Positions 29,274-38,408 are shown, numbered from the stretch's first letter. The stretch is 64,000 nt of DNA from Cytophagales bacterium (GCA_013299045.1 JAAFJX010000008.1:1-64000), one strand, 5' to 3'. Notes: a model not told the origin generated them from the letters alone. Program-made: numbers and translations.

Positions 29274-29368
29274 TTTAGTTCAAAATGATGTTTAAAATTC
29301 TGAAATTATGGAAACAAAAATAGCCTTTGTGGTGTATAAAAGAGCGAAACATAACAGTTCCGTAAGTG

Positions 29369-29398
29369 CAAAGATACATAATTGCATTGTTTTACAAA
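29369..29398 (-). promoter_or_regulatory. Promoter of the wecE gene
   Basis: On the minus strand TTTG (29395-29398), 18 bases, then TATCTTTG (29369-29376). This leaves a leader of roughly 90 bases before the start codon at 29273. The rest of the 29274-29631 gap holds nothing else I recognise apart from the porD -7 box. Confidence 0.6.
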
Positions 29399-29566
29399 TA
29401 AAATTGCTAATAATTACAACGCTTTGGCTTATTCTGCCCATGAAATGAAGATTGATGCGAGAGACTACCTGACTAAGAATACGATGCTAATATTTTTCTT
29501 GATTCAATGATGAAACTTTTTGAGGGCAAGAAGGGCCGTGCTCTTTTTTTACGCTGCAAAACCCTT

Positions 29567-29574
29567 TATATTTG
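29567..29574 (+). promoter_or_regulatory. -7 box of the porD gene
   Basis: TATATTTG matches the Bacteroidota -7 consensus TAnnTTTG and lies 57 bp before the chosen ATG. No well-spaced -33 TTTG was found. It argues against a start at 29572, which would be inside the promoter. Confidence 0.5.
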
Positions 29575-29631
29575 CAAAATTGCTCCCAAGCAACAGCCAC
29601 AAAAATCGTTCTAGATTCACAAAAAAATTCT

Positions 29632-30603
29632 ATGAAAAACACCATTTTATGTTTTAGGTTTATATGGTTAAAAACTTTACTGTTTGCTGTATTGCCTTTC
29701 GTTCAGTGCAATCTTTCATTTGCTCAAGAGCTTAACTGCAACGTTATCGTGAACGGTGAGCGTGTTCAGACCCAAGAGCAGCAAGTTTTTGAACAGCTAC
29801 GTGCAGCCATAGCACAGTTTATGAATACAACAAAATGGACAGACGATAGATTTGAAGATATTGAAAAAATACAAGTGAATTTAGCGCTCACGCTCAATGG
29901 CTCGAATCGGAAGGACGTACCGCAGACCAACGTCAGTGAAGGCATTTATACCGCTTTGATGCAAGTGCAGTTTAGCCGTCCTGTCTATGGCAGCAATTAT
30001 ACAACACCTGTCTTTAGCTTTATTGACCAGCATTTTAACTTCCGATACAAACCCAACGAACCACTTATTTTTATTGAAAACACCAATAATAACAACTTGA
30101 CGGCCATGCTTGCGTTTTATGCCTACATGATTATAGGCATGGACTACGACACATTCAGCCGCATGGGCGGTGCTAAGTTCTATGAAAAAGGCTTTAATAT
30201 TGTCAATAACGTACTGAGCAGCAACAGTATTAGCAATTCTGAAGTAACAGGTTGGAAGAGCGCGGATATCAGAAACCGCTATTGGATTTCTGAGAACCTT
30301 CTCAACCCGCAACTCAATGTAGTGAGAGAGGCGTTTTATGTTTATCACCGAATGGCTTTAGATAAATTTGAGAAGAACCCCGAACAAGCACGCCGCTTGA
30401 TATTAGATGCCTTTGTTAAAATTCAAAAAGTCAAGGAGATAAAGCCGAACGCTATCATTATTACTGGTTTCATGCTGGCCAAGGCTGACGAACTTTATCA
30501 ACTTTTTCTGAAATCAGACCTCACCGTTCGTACCGAAGCAGCAGATATGCTATCTGACATAGACCCCATGAACAGCGGCAAATATAAAAAATTATTGAGG
30601 TAA
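29632..30603 (+). CDS. porD: Type IX secretion system protein PorD (DUF4835)
   Basis: 323 residues. A signal peptide (about 8-29) precedes the mature start QELNCNVIVNGERVQTQE (shown in part: ELNCNVIVN). The segments QVFEQLRAAIAQFMNTTKW and FVNQ-like TKWTDDRF match the DUF4835/PorD family, a periplasmic or outer-membrane factor needed for T9SS function in Porphyromonas gingivalis. This gene and the giant sorting-domain protein at 3.7-13.7 kb are two parts of the same export route, although they are not linked. A longer reading from 29572 is rejected because it begins inside the -7 box. It ends 11 bp from the convergent PAP2 gene. Confidence 0.88.
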   Translation: MKNTILCFRFIWLKTLLFAVLPFVQCNLSFAQELNCNVIVNGERVQTQEQQVFEQLRAAIAQFMNTTKWTDDRFEDIEKIQVNLALTLNGSNRKDVPQTNVSEGIYTALMQVQFSRPVYGSNYTTPVFSFIDQHFNFRYKPNEPLIFIENTNNNNLTAMLAFYAYMIIGMDYDTFSRMGGAKFYEKGFNIVNNVLSSNSISNSEVTGWKSADIRNRYWISENLLNPQLNVVREAFYVYHRMALDKFEKNPEQARRLILDAFVKIQKVKEIKPNAIIITGFMLAKADELYQLFLKSDLTVRTEAADMLSDIDPMNSGKYKKLLR

Positions 30604-30614
30604 AAAAACTTGCT

Positions 30615-31388
30615 TTAGCGCCTTGATTTGTGCAGTTCTGGTACTAGAATCCCAACCAATCCGCCAATAACATAACCCGTAAGTACGTCAGTAGGGAAGT
30701 GCTTGCCCGCTCGCACCCGCATATAGCCCACTAAAGCAGGCGCTATGGCTGCACTTGTCCATACGTAGGGGCGCAGACGGCTATCTGGGTGGGTATGATG
30801 GAAAATCTTGGCAGCTGTAAAACAAGCCACAGCAGCGCCAGAAGTATGTGCTGAATAAAATGACAGACGCGCATCTCGGTCAAGTTTTCTTTGAATGGGG
30901 GCCTTTGCATTGTAGTTATAGGGCCTAGTGCGCCGAACAAGCGGTTTGATAAGCCCATTGAGCGCATAATTAAGCGAATACGCTTGCAACAGCAAAAGCG
31001 CTGGGTCTGCTCCTTGCTGCCGCACATTCGGTAAGGCGTAAAGAGCAGCAGGCAGCAACAAAAGCCCGCCCACAAGCACGTCGCTGCTCAAGGCTATTTG
31101 TTTATTCCAATAGCGTGTAGCAATGCGGTCAAACGCATTGATTTTTTTAGGATTAAGCCCAATAATTTGCGTTTCGCTGAGTGGTTTAACCTTATGCTCA
31201 AGAAAAAGCCCCGTTCCTAAGCCAATGCCCGAACCTATTCCTAAGCCCACACTCCCCTTACCAAGACTCCATAAGCGCTGGGTTTGGGCAAGGCTTTTAT
31301 GAGCTTGTAGAAGCATCATACAACAGAGTAAGCCTAGTAAACATGGACTTACTCTGTTGTAAAGAGTATATTTTTTTGTAATAAGCAC
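30615..31388 (-). CDS. PAP2-family phosphatase
   Basis: 257 residues with an N-terminal hydrophobic signal or anchor (about 12-34) and several membrane helices. The three phosphatase motifs are present: KPLVRRTRP (motif 1), a variant of motif 2 in YSAHTSGAA (usual PSGH region, with the catalytic His in SAH), and RVRAGKHFPTD (motif 3, with the nucleophile His and Asp). PAP2 enzymes remove phosphate from lipid phosphates such as undecaprenyl diphosphate or phosphatidate. The start is GTG, 4 bp after the stop of the Spo0M-like gene, which indicates coupled translation. The substrate is not determined; undecaprenyl diphosphate recycling is a reasonable guess. Confidence 0.83.
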   Translation of the reverse strand: MLITKKYTLYNRVSPCLLGLLCCMMLLQAHKSLAQTQRLWSLGKGSVGLGIGSGIGLGTGLFLEHKVKPLSETQIIGLNPKKINAFDRIATRYWNKQIALSSDVLVGGLLLLPAALYALPNVRQQGADPALLLLQAYSLNYALNGLIKPLVRRTRPYNYNAKAPIQRKLDRDARLSFYSAHTSGAAVACFTAAKIFHHTHPDSRLRPYVWTSAAIAPALVGYMRVRAGKHFPTDVLTGYVIGGLVGILVPELHKSRR

Positions 31389-31392
31389 AGAC

Positions 31393-32163
31393 TTAGATGC
31401 TGCTCATAACCTCGTGTATCCAGCCTTCAAAATTTACTGATTGATAATTGCTATAATCCAGATAGAAACTCAGATTACGCTCACCACCAAAGAAGCCCTT
31501 TTTCTCAATTTCTAATTTTACGTCGCAACCACCGTGTTTGCCAATAAAACTGACATCTACTTCTGAAATTTTTGAAGCATAGCTTGTATTGCGTGCATTA
31601 AACTCAATTTCTTGTTGGAATGACAAATTACTACCAGCTACTCGCCCTGGCTCTAGCTCTGCACCCGCCATACGGAAACCCATCTTGTCCATTGCTTCAA
31701 GGAAGGCCGTCATGGCTGCGTTTGGCTCTACGCTGATAGGGTCATAGTCCGATTTATCCAGCGCATCTTCAATGTCCAATGCGGTTTTGATACCGAGCGG
31801 ATGACCGCCAGCGTATCTTAGCGCCATACCCTTATAGTGTGTGAGTGCAATTTCATTTGGCACAGGAATACTGAAGCTGATTTGCTTTTCTTCTTTAGCC
31901 TTTAGCTTAAAAGCCTCAGAAATTTTCACTTTGCTAAAAGAAACTTGCTCATAGTAGTGCGAACTGCCTTCTTCTGTTTCAACAGTACGCTTAATTTTTG
32001 CTACAAAATGCAAGTAAAGCGGATTAAGGTCTTGGTCGCTGCTGCCACCTTTAATGTGCGTTACGCCGCTCAGAACACCGCCAGGCTGCACATTCGCATT
32101 ATTCAACTTTGTATCAACTGTTGCAGAGCCAATACCTATTGCAGAGAGAAGTTTTCCAAACAT
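31393..32163 (-). CDS. Spo0M-like (sporulation-control) protein, paralogue 2
   Basis: 256 residues, cytoplasmic. The opening LLSAIGIGSATVDTKLNNA and GGVLSGVTHIKGGSSDQDL (VTHIKGGSSDQ) place it in the Spo0M family with an arrestin-like fold. It keeps the same N-terminal signature as the paralogue at 27331-28086, but the rest differs clearly, so the duplication is old. It heads a two-gene unit with the PAP2 phosphatase gene, which starts 4 bp after its stop. That link to a lipid phosphatase is the only local functional clue. Confidence 0.85.
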   Translation of the reverse strand: MFGKLLSAIGIGSATVDTKLNNANVQPGGVLSGVTHIKGGSSDQDLNPLYLHFVAKIKRTVETEEGSSHYYEQVSFSKVKISEAFKLKAKEEKQISFSIPVPNEIALTHYKGMALRYAGGHPLGIKTALDIEDALDKSDYDPISVEPNAAMTAFLEAMDKMGFRMAGAELEPGRVAGSNLSFQQEIEFNARNTSYASKISEVDVSFIGKHGGCDVKLEIEKKGFFGGERNLSFYLDYSNYQSVNFEGWIHEVMSSI

Positions 32164-32349
32164 AATTTAAATTCGTTAAAGTAAGTTTTACAATTTTAAA
32201 AAGAAGAACAAGGAATATTGTCCATCAAAAAACGTTTAAAAATAGATACAAAAACTCTAATTTGTATTAATTTTTTTGTACATTTTGTTCGCTTTTTTAT
32301 GAATTGATTTAAAATGTTTGTGTATCTGGCTCAAAAGAGGAATCAGGCT

Positions 32350-32577
32350 ATGAAAATACGTTATTCACCGCTTGCATGGCTGCCTGTTATGGTTGTCAAA
32401 GCCTATCAACTGGTGTTGTCGCCTTGGCTGCCCAAGTCCTGCCGTTTCACGCCTAGTTGCTCGCAATATATGCTGGAAGCTCTAGCCAAATATGGCGCTT
32501 TTAAGGGGCTTGCTAAGGGCTTATACCGAATTTTGCGCTGTAATCCATGGGGCGGCAGCGGTCATGACCCCATTTAG
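32350..32577 (+). CDS. yidD: Membrane protein insertion efficiency factor YidD
   Basis: 75 residues. All family marks are present: the hydrophobic start LAWLPVMVVKAYQLVLSP, CRFTPSCSQYM with both Cys residues, and RCNPWGGSGHDP near the end. YidD is a small membrane-associated protein that assists YidC in inserting membrane proteins. It normally lies in the rpmH-rnpA-yidD-yidC cluster; here it is alone between a Spo0M-like gene and clpP. A longer in-frame reading from 32314 adds 12 residues not typical of the family, so the ATG at 32350 was chosen. Confidence 0.93.
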   Translation: MKIRYSPLAWLPVMVVKAYQLVLSPWLPKSCRFTPSCSQYMLEALAKYGAFKGLAKGLYRILRCNPWGGSGHDPI

Positions 32578-32774
32578 CAGCAAAAATTACTCAAAATGGC
32601 AGATTTTGTTTAGGCTAATCAGTAAAAATGTCATGTAGAGCTGGCTTTAATGCAAGTGGCGGGCATTTTGTAAGAAAAAATTTTGCAAGAAGCTGATATT
32701 GGCCTAACAAAGATTTTTAAGTCAAAAAAAGGTTATATTGCGCATTCAAAATCACACTCAAAAATCAGTAAAAA

Positions 32775-33458
32775 ATGATACCACACAACGAGTTTCAAAA
32801 ATTTGCCACGCGCCACCAAGGCATCAATAGCATGGCCTTTGAGCAATACACTAGCTACTTCAACAATGGCGTTCAAAACCACATCACTCCTTACATTATA
32901 GAGGAAAGACCTCTCCATATTACACAAATGGACGTTTTTTCGCGCTTGATGATGGACAGAATCATCTTTTTGGGCGTTGGTGTGGACGACGTAGTGGCTA
33001 ACATCATTGTTGCACAACTTCTCTTTTTGGAATCGTTGGACAATCAGAAAGACATTCTCATCTATATCAATAGCCCTGGTGGTTCTGTTTATGCGGGTTT
33101 AGGCATATACGACACCATGCAATACATTAAGCCAGATGTGGCAACTATTTGTACGGGCATGGCTGCTTCTATGGGGGCAGTTTTGTTAGCAGCTGGTCAT
33201 AAAAATAAGCGTTCGGCTTTACCTCATTCTCGCGTTATGATACACCAGCCTATGGGTGGTGCGCGTGGCCAAGCATCAGATATTGAAATTACCGCCAAAC
33301 AAATTCAAATCTTGAAAAAAGAACTCTATGACATTTTGAGCAACCATACTGGCCAGGACTATGATACCATCTGGCGCGACTCCGACCGCGACTATTGGAT
33401 GATTGCGCAAGAGGCCAAAGAATATGGCCTTATTGATGAAGTATTGCGTAAGCGCTAA
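32775..33458 (+). CDS. clpP: ATP-dependent Clp protease proteolytic subunit
   Basis: 227 residues. ClpP forms the double-ring serine protease chamber that works with ClpX or ClpA in the cytoplasm. The catalytic Ser132 lies in GMAASMGAV and His157 in MIHQPMGGA; an Asp in the RDSDRDYWM region completes the triad. The N-terminal stretch before LQMDVFSRL-like [12 protein letters not shown] is about 20 residues longer than in E. coli, a usual propeptide-type extension. clpX is not adjacent, unlike the common clpP-clpX order. A MITE-like element lies behind it. Confidence 0.95.
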   Translation: MIPHNEFQKFATRHQGINSMAFEQYTSYFNNGVQNHITPYIIEERPLHITQMDVFSRLMMDRIIFLGVGVDDVVANIIVAQLLFLESLDNQKDILIYINSPGGSVYAGLGIYDTMQYIKPDVATICTGMAASMGAVLLAAGHKNKRSALPHSRVMIHQPMGGARGQASDIEITAKQIQILKKELYDILSNHTGQDYDTIWRDSDRDYWMIAQEAKEYGLIDEVLRKR

Positions 33459-33548
33459 TCAGTAATATTCGGTATAGTATTCTGTAATTTTACCCAAAAA
33501 AGTGGTGAAGTTGAACTATTAGGTTTCAGTTTCACCGCTTTTTTATTA

Positions 33549-34022
33549 CTTAGTTGTTCCTTAAAATACATCTAAAATATTTACTATCAGTAAATTAAAC
33601 AAGTATTTCTACTTTAAAATCTCTTAGTTTTTAGCTTATTTTATCAAATAACTGGCAAAACTTCAACGCTTCTTGCGGCCTGCCATGCCTCGAATCAGAC
33701 AAAAGCGAATGGCTCAAAGGTCAGAGGATGAGATTTTATGTGCAACTATGTTTTACAAGAGAGTAAAATCAAAGGAAAAGCCATTCGCTGTTTTAGATGA
33801 AAAAAGCCTATTTTTTTCATCTAAATTGGCCTTTTGCGAGGCTTGATTTTTTTGCTATGACCTACGGTCGGAACTTTTTGCTCGCGCTTCAGTTCTGCAT
33901 CAAGGCAAAAAGTAGAGAAGAGAAGTCTATCAAAGGCCGTCAAGGTGTTCCCAAAATAGGCAAGCTATCCTCCTTCAATTTAGCTTACATCTATTAAATG
34001 TACTTTTTAAGGGACGACTAAG
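33549..34022. mobile_element. MITE-like element, copy 2 (longest copy)
   Basis: A 474-bp non-coding element between clpP and uppS. Its ends form an imperfect inverted repeat of about 20 bp: TTACTTAGTTGTTCCTTAAA at left and, reversed, TTACTTAGTCGTCCCTTAAA at right. The left two-thirds matches the reverse of copy 1. The right part carries a block with CCTACGGTCGGAAC and GGCAAAAAGTAGAGA that recurs near 46100. A short open frame at 33797-33997 inside it has no protein-like features. Confidence 0.7.
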
Positions 34023-34105
34023 TAAGTAATACGAGCAGACTGAACTTTGCAAAAAGAAAAAATTTAAAAAGGCTTCCTAAAAGTGTGTAATCTTGTTTAA
34101 GATTG

Positions 34106-34113
34106 TACTTTTG
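34106..34113 (+). promoter_or_regulatory. -7 box of uppS
   Basis: TACTTTTG matches TAnnTTTG, 52 bp before the uppS start. No -33 element with correct spacing was seen. Confidence 0.4.
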
Positions 34114-34165
34114 TATGTTTAACTAGAATCATGCTTTGCAATAATTAATCTTACCACCGAGAACC

Positions 34166-34894
34166 ATGCTCAGTTTGGATATGACCCGTGTTCCGAAGCA
34201 CATTGCTATCATTATGGACGGTAATGGGCGCTGGGCTAAAAAACGCGGTTTTGAGCGCATTTTTGGCCACCGTAATGCCCTAAAAGCCGTCCGCGAAACC
34301 ATAGAAACCTGTGCCCGCTTACAAGTAGAGCATTTGACTCTCTATGCCTTTTCTACAGAGAATTGGAACAGGCCCAAAATAGAAATTGACGCACTCATGG
34401 AACTGCTGGTGAGTGCTATACGCAAAGAAACGGACTCACTCAAAAAAAATAACATCAGGCTGAATGCTATTGGTAGCATCAAAGACTTGCCCGAAAAGTG
34501 CGTCAAGGAGTTGCAGAGTTCTATTCAGGAAACTGCCCAGAATACAGGCTTACAGGTCAATCTTGCTTTGAGCTATAGTGGGCGATGGGAGATTGTAGAG
34601 GCGGTCAAAGCCATAGCACAAGACGTTCAAAACGAAAAACTTAGTCCTGGAGATATCAACGACGTACTGCTCAAAAGTTATATGAATACGAGTAGCATAC
34701 CTGACCCCGAACTGGTTATTAGAACTAGTGGAGAAATGCGCGTTTCTAACTTCTTGCTCTGGCAGATTGCTTATGCAGAGTTTTTCTTTACTGATGTTCT
34801 TTGGCCAGATTTCCGCAAGGAAACCCTCATAGAAGCCCTCAAAAGCTACCAAGAACGCGACAGACGATTTGGTGGTCTTAATGCCAAAAAATAG
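34166..34894 (+). CDS. uppS: Undecaprenyl diphosphate synthase
   Basis: 242 residues, cis-prenyltransferase fold. UppS adds isopentenyl diphosphate units to farnesyl diphosphate to make the C55 carrier lipid used for peptidoglycan and O-antigen. The N-terminal HIAIIMDGNGRWAKKRG holds the catalytic Asp and the phosphate-binding loop; LTLYAFSTENWNRP and the C-terminal segment ELVIRTSGEMRVSNFL with the conserved Arg and Ser residues complete the family signature. In Bacteroidota uppS usually precedes the bamA gene; here recN follows after 130 bp instead. The carrier it makes would also serve the PAP2 phosphatase at 30615, if that enzyme recycles it. Confidence 0.94.
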   Translation: MLSLDMTRVPKHIAIIMDGNGRWAKKRGFERIFGHRNALKAVRETIETCARLQVEHLTLYAFSTENWNRPKIEIDALMELLVSAIRKETDSLKKNNIRLNAIGSIKDLPEKCVKELQSSIQETAQNTGLQVNLALSYSGRWEIVEAVKAIAQDVQNEKLSPGDINDVLLKSYMNTSSIPDPELVIRTSGEMRVSNFLLWQIAYAEFFFTDVLWPDFRKETLIEALKSYQERDRRFGGLNAKK

Positions 34895-34972
34895 GCTTGT
34901 TCTTTTGAAAAAGGAATCGGTTATAGAAGCGTTTTTTTTAAATCATTTTAATTTTTTGTAAAGCGCTATACG

Positions 34973-34980
34973 TATATTTG
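34973..34980 (+). promoter_or_regulatory. -7 box of recN
   Basis: TATATTTG matches TAnnTTTG, 46 bp before the recN start codon. A TTG lies 14 bases upstream, shorter than the usual spacing, so only the -7 element is supported. Confidence 0.45.
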
Positions 34981-35026
34981 CGCCAGTTAATGACAGTTTT
35001 ACTTTCACTAGAATTTGCGCTAGCTT

Positions 35027-36676
35027 ATGCTAAAGTCCTTGCACATTGAAAATTTTGTACTGATTGACCAGCTGGATTTTGTGCCACACAACGCCCTAAA
35101 TGTCATTACAGGCGAAACGGGTGCAGGCAAATCCTTGCTTATTGGCGCATTAGGGCTGCTGCAAGGCGAAAGGGCGGATACGAAGGTATTGCTGAATCCT
35201 GAAAATAAATGCGTCATTGAAGGGGTTTTTGATGTGCAAAGTTATCAACTGGCCGAATACTTTAAGGAGTGTGATATTGAATACGACGATAGCTGTATCA
35301 TCAGACGACAAATTTACCCTAATGGCAAATCAAGAGCTTTTGTCAATGATATTCCGGTCAATCTAGATATTCTAAAAGGCCTGAGTGTCAAGCTAATGGA
35401 CATACATTCCCAGCATGATACGCTTTTATTGGGTTCTAATGATTATCAACTGAACTTGATAGACAGCTATGCCAGCCTGCAAAAGCCATTATCAGCCTAC
35501 AAATTGGCCTACAAAGCCTTCCGTGAAGCAGACAAACGCTTTCAGGACTTGTTGCGCGAGCTACAAAGCCTACGCAAAGAAGACGACTACAACAAATATC
35601 TCTACCAAGAACTTGACAATGCTCAACTAGATGGACTTAACCAAGAAAACTTAGAGCAGGCGCTAGAAAAGATTGATAATTTGGAGCTTATCCGCAATCA
35701 TTTGAACGAAGCTGCACAAAGCCTGAATGCAGAAAAAGCTGCCCTAGATGCACTTAGAACAGCACAAAATAGCCTTAACCGCGTAGCATCTTTCAGCAAA
35801 AAATATGCAGAATGGCATACGCGCATTGTATCCGCAACGCTAGAAATCAAAGACTTAGCCCAAGAGCTTGACAATGAATTAGAGAGTCTTTTCATTGACG
35901 AAGAAGAGGCGCTCAAAGTCCGCGAGAAACTAGATAGTATTTATACGCTTTGCCGTAAGCACAGTCTAAGCGATTTGCCCGCTCTATTGGCATTCAAAGA
36001 GGATTTGGCACAAAAAGTAGGCCGAACCCAGCACTCTGATACTGAAGCCAGGTTAGCCAAGCAAGAGCTGGAAAAAGCCAAAAAGGCAGTGCAAGAGCAA
36101 GCCAATATGCTTTCTGATGCGCGTAAAGCCGTTATTGACCAAATGGTCTTGCAAGTAAATAGTATGCTGAACGACCTTGGAATGCCCAATGCACGCTTAC
36201 TGATTCAAATGAGTGAGGCTGTTCTTGGCACTAATGGCTCTGATAAGGCCTCTTTTCTGTTCTCGGCAAACAAAGGCGTGGCACCACAGTTGCTCAAAGA
36301 TGTGGCTTCAGGCGGTGAATTTTCGCGTTTAATGCTGGCTATCAAAAATTTACTAGCGGATAAAGTCGCTTTGCCTACTATCATTTTTGATGAAATTGAT
36401 ACGGGTGTTTCGGGCGAGGTGGCACTAAAAATGGGGAAAATATTTAATGAAATGGCCAAAAAGCACCAGCTCATAGCCATAAGCCACCTGCCGCAAATTG
36501 CAGCGAAAGGCCAAGCGCACTATTTTATTTACAAAGAGGATTCTGAAAGCCGCACAACTTCCCGCATTCGCCAGCTAAGTAAAGATGAGCGCGTTAAAGA
36601 AATTGCGCAAATGATAGGCGGCACAGCCCCTAGTGAGAGTACTATCAGAAGTGCCAAGGAGCTGCTTTCTATGTAA
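35027..36676 (+). CDS. recN: DNA repair protein RecN
   Basis: 549 residues, SMC-like ATPase that acts at double-strand breaks during recombinational repair. Walker A is GETGAGKSLL, the ABC signature is ASGGEFSRLMLA, and Walker B is IIFDEIDTGVSGEVA. The middle (about 150-390) is an antiparallel coiled coil rich in Leu, Lys, Glu and Ala. The N-terminus MLKSLHIENFVLID is typical of the family. The length is normal. It reads from its own promoter and ends before the convergent NtrC-type regulator gene. Confidence 0.95.
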   Translation: MLKSLHIENFVLIDQLDFVPHNALNVITGETGAGKSLLIGALGLLQGERADTKVLLNPENKCVIEGVFDVQSYQLAEYFKECDIEYDDSCIIRRQIYPNGKSRAFVNDIPVNLDILKGLSVKLMDIHSQHDTLLLGSNDYQLNLIDSYASLQKPLSAYKLAYKAFREADKRFQDLLRELQSLRKEDDYNKYLYQELDNAQLDGLNQENLEQALEKIDNLELIRNHLNEAAQSLNAEKAALDALRTAQNSLNRVASFSKKYAEWHTRIVSATLEIKDLAQELDNELESLFIDEEEALKVREKLDSIYTLCRKHSLSDLPALLAFKEDLAQKVGRTQHSDTEARLAKQELEKAKKAVQEQANMLSDARKAVIDQMVLQVNSMLNDLGMPNARLLIQMSEAVLGTNGSDKASFLFSANKGVAPQLLKDVASGGEFSRLMLAIKNLLADKVALPTIIFDEIDTGVSGEVALKMGKIFNEMAKKHQLIAISHLPQIAAKGQAHYFIYKEDSESRTTSRIRQLSKDERVKEIAQMIGGTAPSESTIRSAKELLSM

Positions 36677-36727
36677 GTTGGATAGTAGATTCAGTAAGAT
36701 ATAGCCATAAAAGATTACCACGAATGT

Positions 36728-38110
36728 TTATTGCAAACCGTGTTTTTCTAGCCGGCGATACAGCGAGGCTCTGGTTAGGCCAAGCACTTTGGCTGCTTTT
36801 GAAAGGTTACCACCGTGCTTGGAAAGTGCTTTTTGGATAACAATTTTTTCTACATTTTCAAGATTGAAATCCGTAATATCTAGCTCGCTGGCCTCACTTT
36901 TTTGTAAGAGAAAGAGGAAGTCGCCGGCAGCAAGTTCGTCGCTATCGCTCATAATAACAGCTCTTTCAATCGCGTGTTGTAGCTCGCGAACATTGCCTGG
37001 CCAATGATACTCCTGCATTTTTTTGAGTGCTTGCGGGCTGAAAGTTTTGGCCTCTTGGTTGTATTTTTCGCAATAAATTTTAATAAAATGTTCTGCCAAA
37101 ACAGGAATATCCTCGGCGCGCTCGCGGAGAGCAGGCAGGTTTAGCTCAACAGTATTGATGCGGTAAAGCAGGTCTTGACGGAACTCATTGGTTTGAACCA
37201 TGTCGTAAAGTGGCATATTTGTAGCACATACAAGGCGTATATCCACAGATGTAGGCTGGTTTGCGCCTACACGCACCACTTTTCGCTGCTGCAAAACCGT
37301 AAGCAGTTTAGATTGTAGGGCAAGTGGTAAGTTGCCAATTTCATCTAAAAAAAGCGTGCCTGTATTGGCTGCTTCAAAACGGCCCTCACGGTCGTCTTTA
37401 GCATCAGTAAAAGCACCTTTCTTGTGCCCAAAAAGCTCACTTTCAAAGAGAGTAGAGGTAATTGCGCCCATATCTACACTCACAAACGGCTTGGCAGCCC
37501 GCAAAGACTGTTGGTGTATGGCGCGTGCTATGACCTCTTTGCCAGTGCCATTTTCTCCTAGAATGAGTATGTTTGCGTCTGTAACAGCCACTTTTTTGAT
37601 AATCGTGAAAACACTGCGCATGGCATCGCTTTCACCGATTATGCAGTCTTGCAAACTCATACTTCCTTCTGCACTCTTTTTGATTTTTTTGTTTGAGTTT
37701 GGCTGGCTTTCAGGTTCGGGCTGCTCTGTTTGGCGTGGCTGTGCGGCGTTTTGAATGGTGGTTATGAGCTTATCATTTTGCCATGGTTTGAGCACAAAAT
37801 CTCTTGCCCCAATTTTGAGCGCTCTTACAGCCATTTCTACCTCGCCAAAGGCCGTTATCATGACCACGTTAGAATCTGGTTTTTGCTCTAAAATGTGCTC
37901 TAGCCAATAAAAACCTTCTTTTCCGCTGGTAGTATCTTCACTAAAATTCATATCCAAAAGAATGACATCATACTTTTGATGATTGAGGAGAAAGGGTATT
38001 TTCTTGGGGTTTTTTTCAATAAAAATATTCTTGGCGTGTTTTTTCAGCAGGAGCTTGAGCGCCAGTAAAACGTCTTCATTGTCATCAATCACTAAAACAT
38101 TCTGAAGCAT
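36728..38110 (-). CDS. NtrC-family sigma-54 response regulator
   Basis: 460 residues in three domains. An N-terminal receiver (about 5-120) has the phospho-acceptor Asp in ILLDMNFSED. The central AAA+ sigma-54 activator domain (about 155-380) has Walker A GENGTGKE, the sigma-54 contact loop reading GAFTDA in place of GAFTGA, Walker B LFLDEIG, and the arginine-finger region RQDLLYRIN. The C-terminal Fis-type helix-turn-helix is LSKAAKVLGLTRASLYRRL. It should activate sigma-54 promoters when phosphorylated. The Gly-to-Asp change in the contact loop is seen in other members, so it is not by itself a loss. No kinase gene is adjacent; the multi-PAS kinase at 18.9 kb is one candidate partner. Confidence 0.92.
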   Translation of the reverse strand: MLQNVLVIDDNEDVLLALKLLLKKHAKNIFIEKNPKKIPFLLNHQKYDVILLDMNFSEDTTSGKEGFYWLEHILEQKPDSNVVMITAFGEVEMAVRALKIGARDFVLKPWQNDKLITTIQNAAQPRQTEQPEPESQPNSNKKIKKSAEGSMSLQDCIIGESDAMRSVFTIIKKVAVTDANILILGENGTGKEVIARAIHQQSLRAAKPFVSVDMGAITSTLFESELFGHKKGAFTDAKDDREGRFEAANTGTLFLDEIGNLPLALQSKLLTVLQQRKVVRVGANQPTSVDIRLVCATNMPLYDMVQTNEFRQDLLYRINTVELNLPALRERAEDIPVLAEHFIKIYCEKYNQEAKTFSPQALKKMQEYHWPGNVRELQHAIERAVIMSDSDELAAGDFLFLLQKSEASELDITDFNLENVEKIVIQKALSKHGGNLSKAAKVLGLTRASLYRRLEKHGLQ

Positions 38111-38172
38111 AAACTTACAACCGTTTTTTGGAGTAACTTAGTAAAAAAAATAGTGCAGGCACGATAGACCGA

Positions 38173-38204
38173 CAAAATTAGCTGTTTTTTTATACAAGCA
38201 CAAA
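38173..38204 (-). promoter_or_regulatory. Promoter of the NtrC-type regulator gene
   Basis: On the minus strand TTTG (38201-38204), 20 bases, TAATTTTG (38173-38180). The RNA would start near 38166, giving a leader of about 55 bases before the ATG at 38110. Confidence 0.6.
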
Positions 38205-38370
38205 ACTTTGTTCTTTGATTCAACAGATAAATGCAATGTTTTGCATAAGTGAATTAAGAGGCAAATGCCTATGCGCACAAGAGCCAAAGTGGCTATTTGC
38301 CCGTGTGTTTCAACATATCCTTTGTACCTTTGGGCTTTCCCTACTCAAAAAGACAGGTGGTACACCTAGC
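38205..38370 (-). ncRNA. Possible small RNA with strong promoter and hairpins
   Basis: No open frame of note lies in 38111-38597. On the minus strand a well-formed promoter at 38377-38408 would start RNA near 38370. The following sequence folds into several stems: AGGTG-TAC-CACCT near its start, then GGCAAAT/ATTTGCC enclosing an inner AGCCA-aag-TGGCT stem. The regulator gene beyond has its own promoter at 38173-38204, so a separate transcript of about 165 bases is plausible. No terminator was found and I do not recognise it as 6S, tmRNA, SRP or RNase P RNA. It could instead be a second, longer leader of the regulator gene. Confidence 0.3.
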
Positions 38371-38376
38371 ACAAGC

Positions 38377-38408
38377 ACAAAGGTATATCATTGCACAACT
38401 TATTGCAA
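38377..38408 (-). promoter_or_regulatory. Promoter upstream of the possible small RNA
   Basis: On the minus strand TTTG (38405-38408), 20 bases, TACCTTTG (38377-38384), among the best promoter matches in the window. No protein gene starts within 260 bp of it. The same TACCTTTG -7 sequence precedes both tRNA genes. Confidence 0.6.

Noticed and set aside
33797-33997. 66-codon open frame behind clpP
   Set aside because: It lies wholly inside a dispersed non-coding repeat and is not kept in the other copies.
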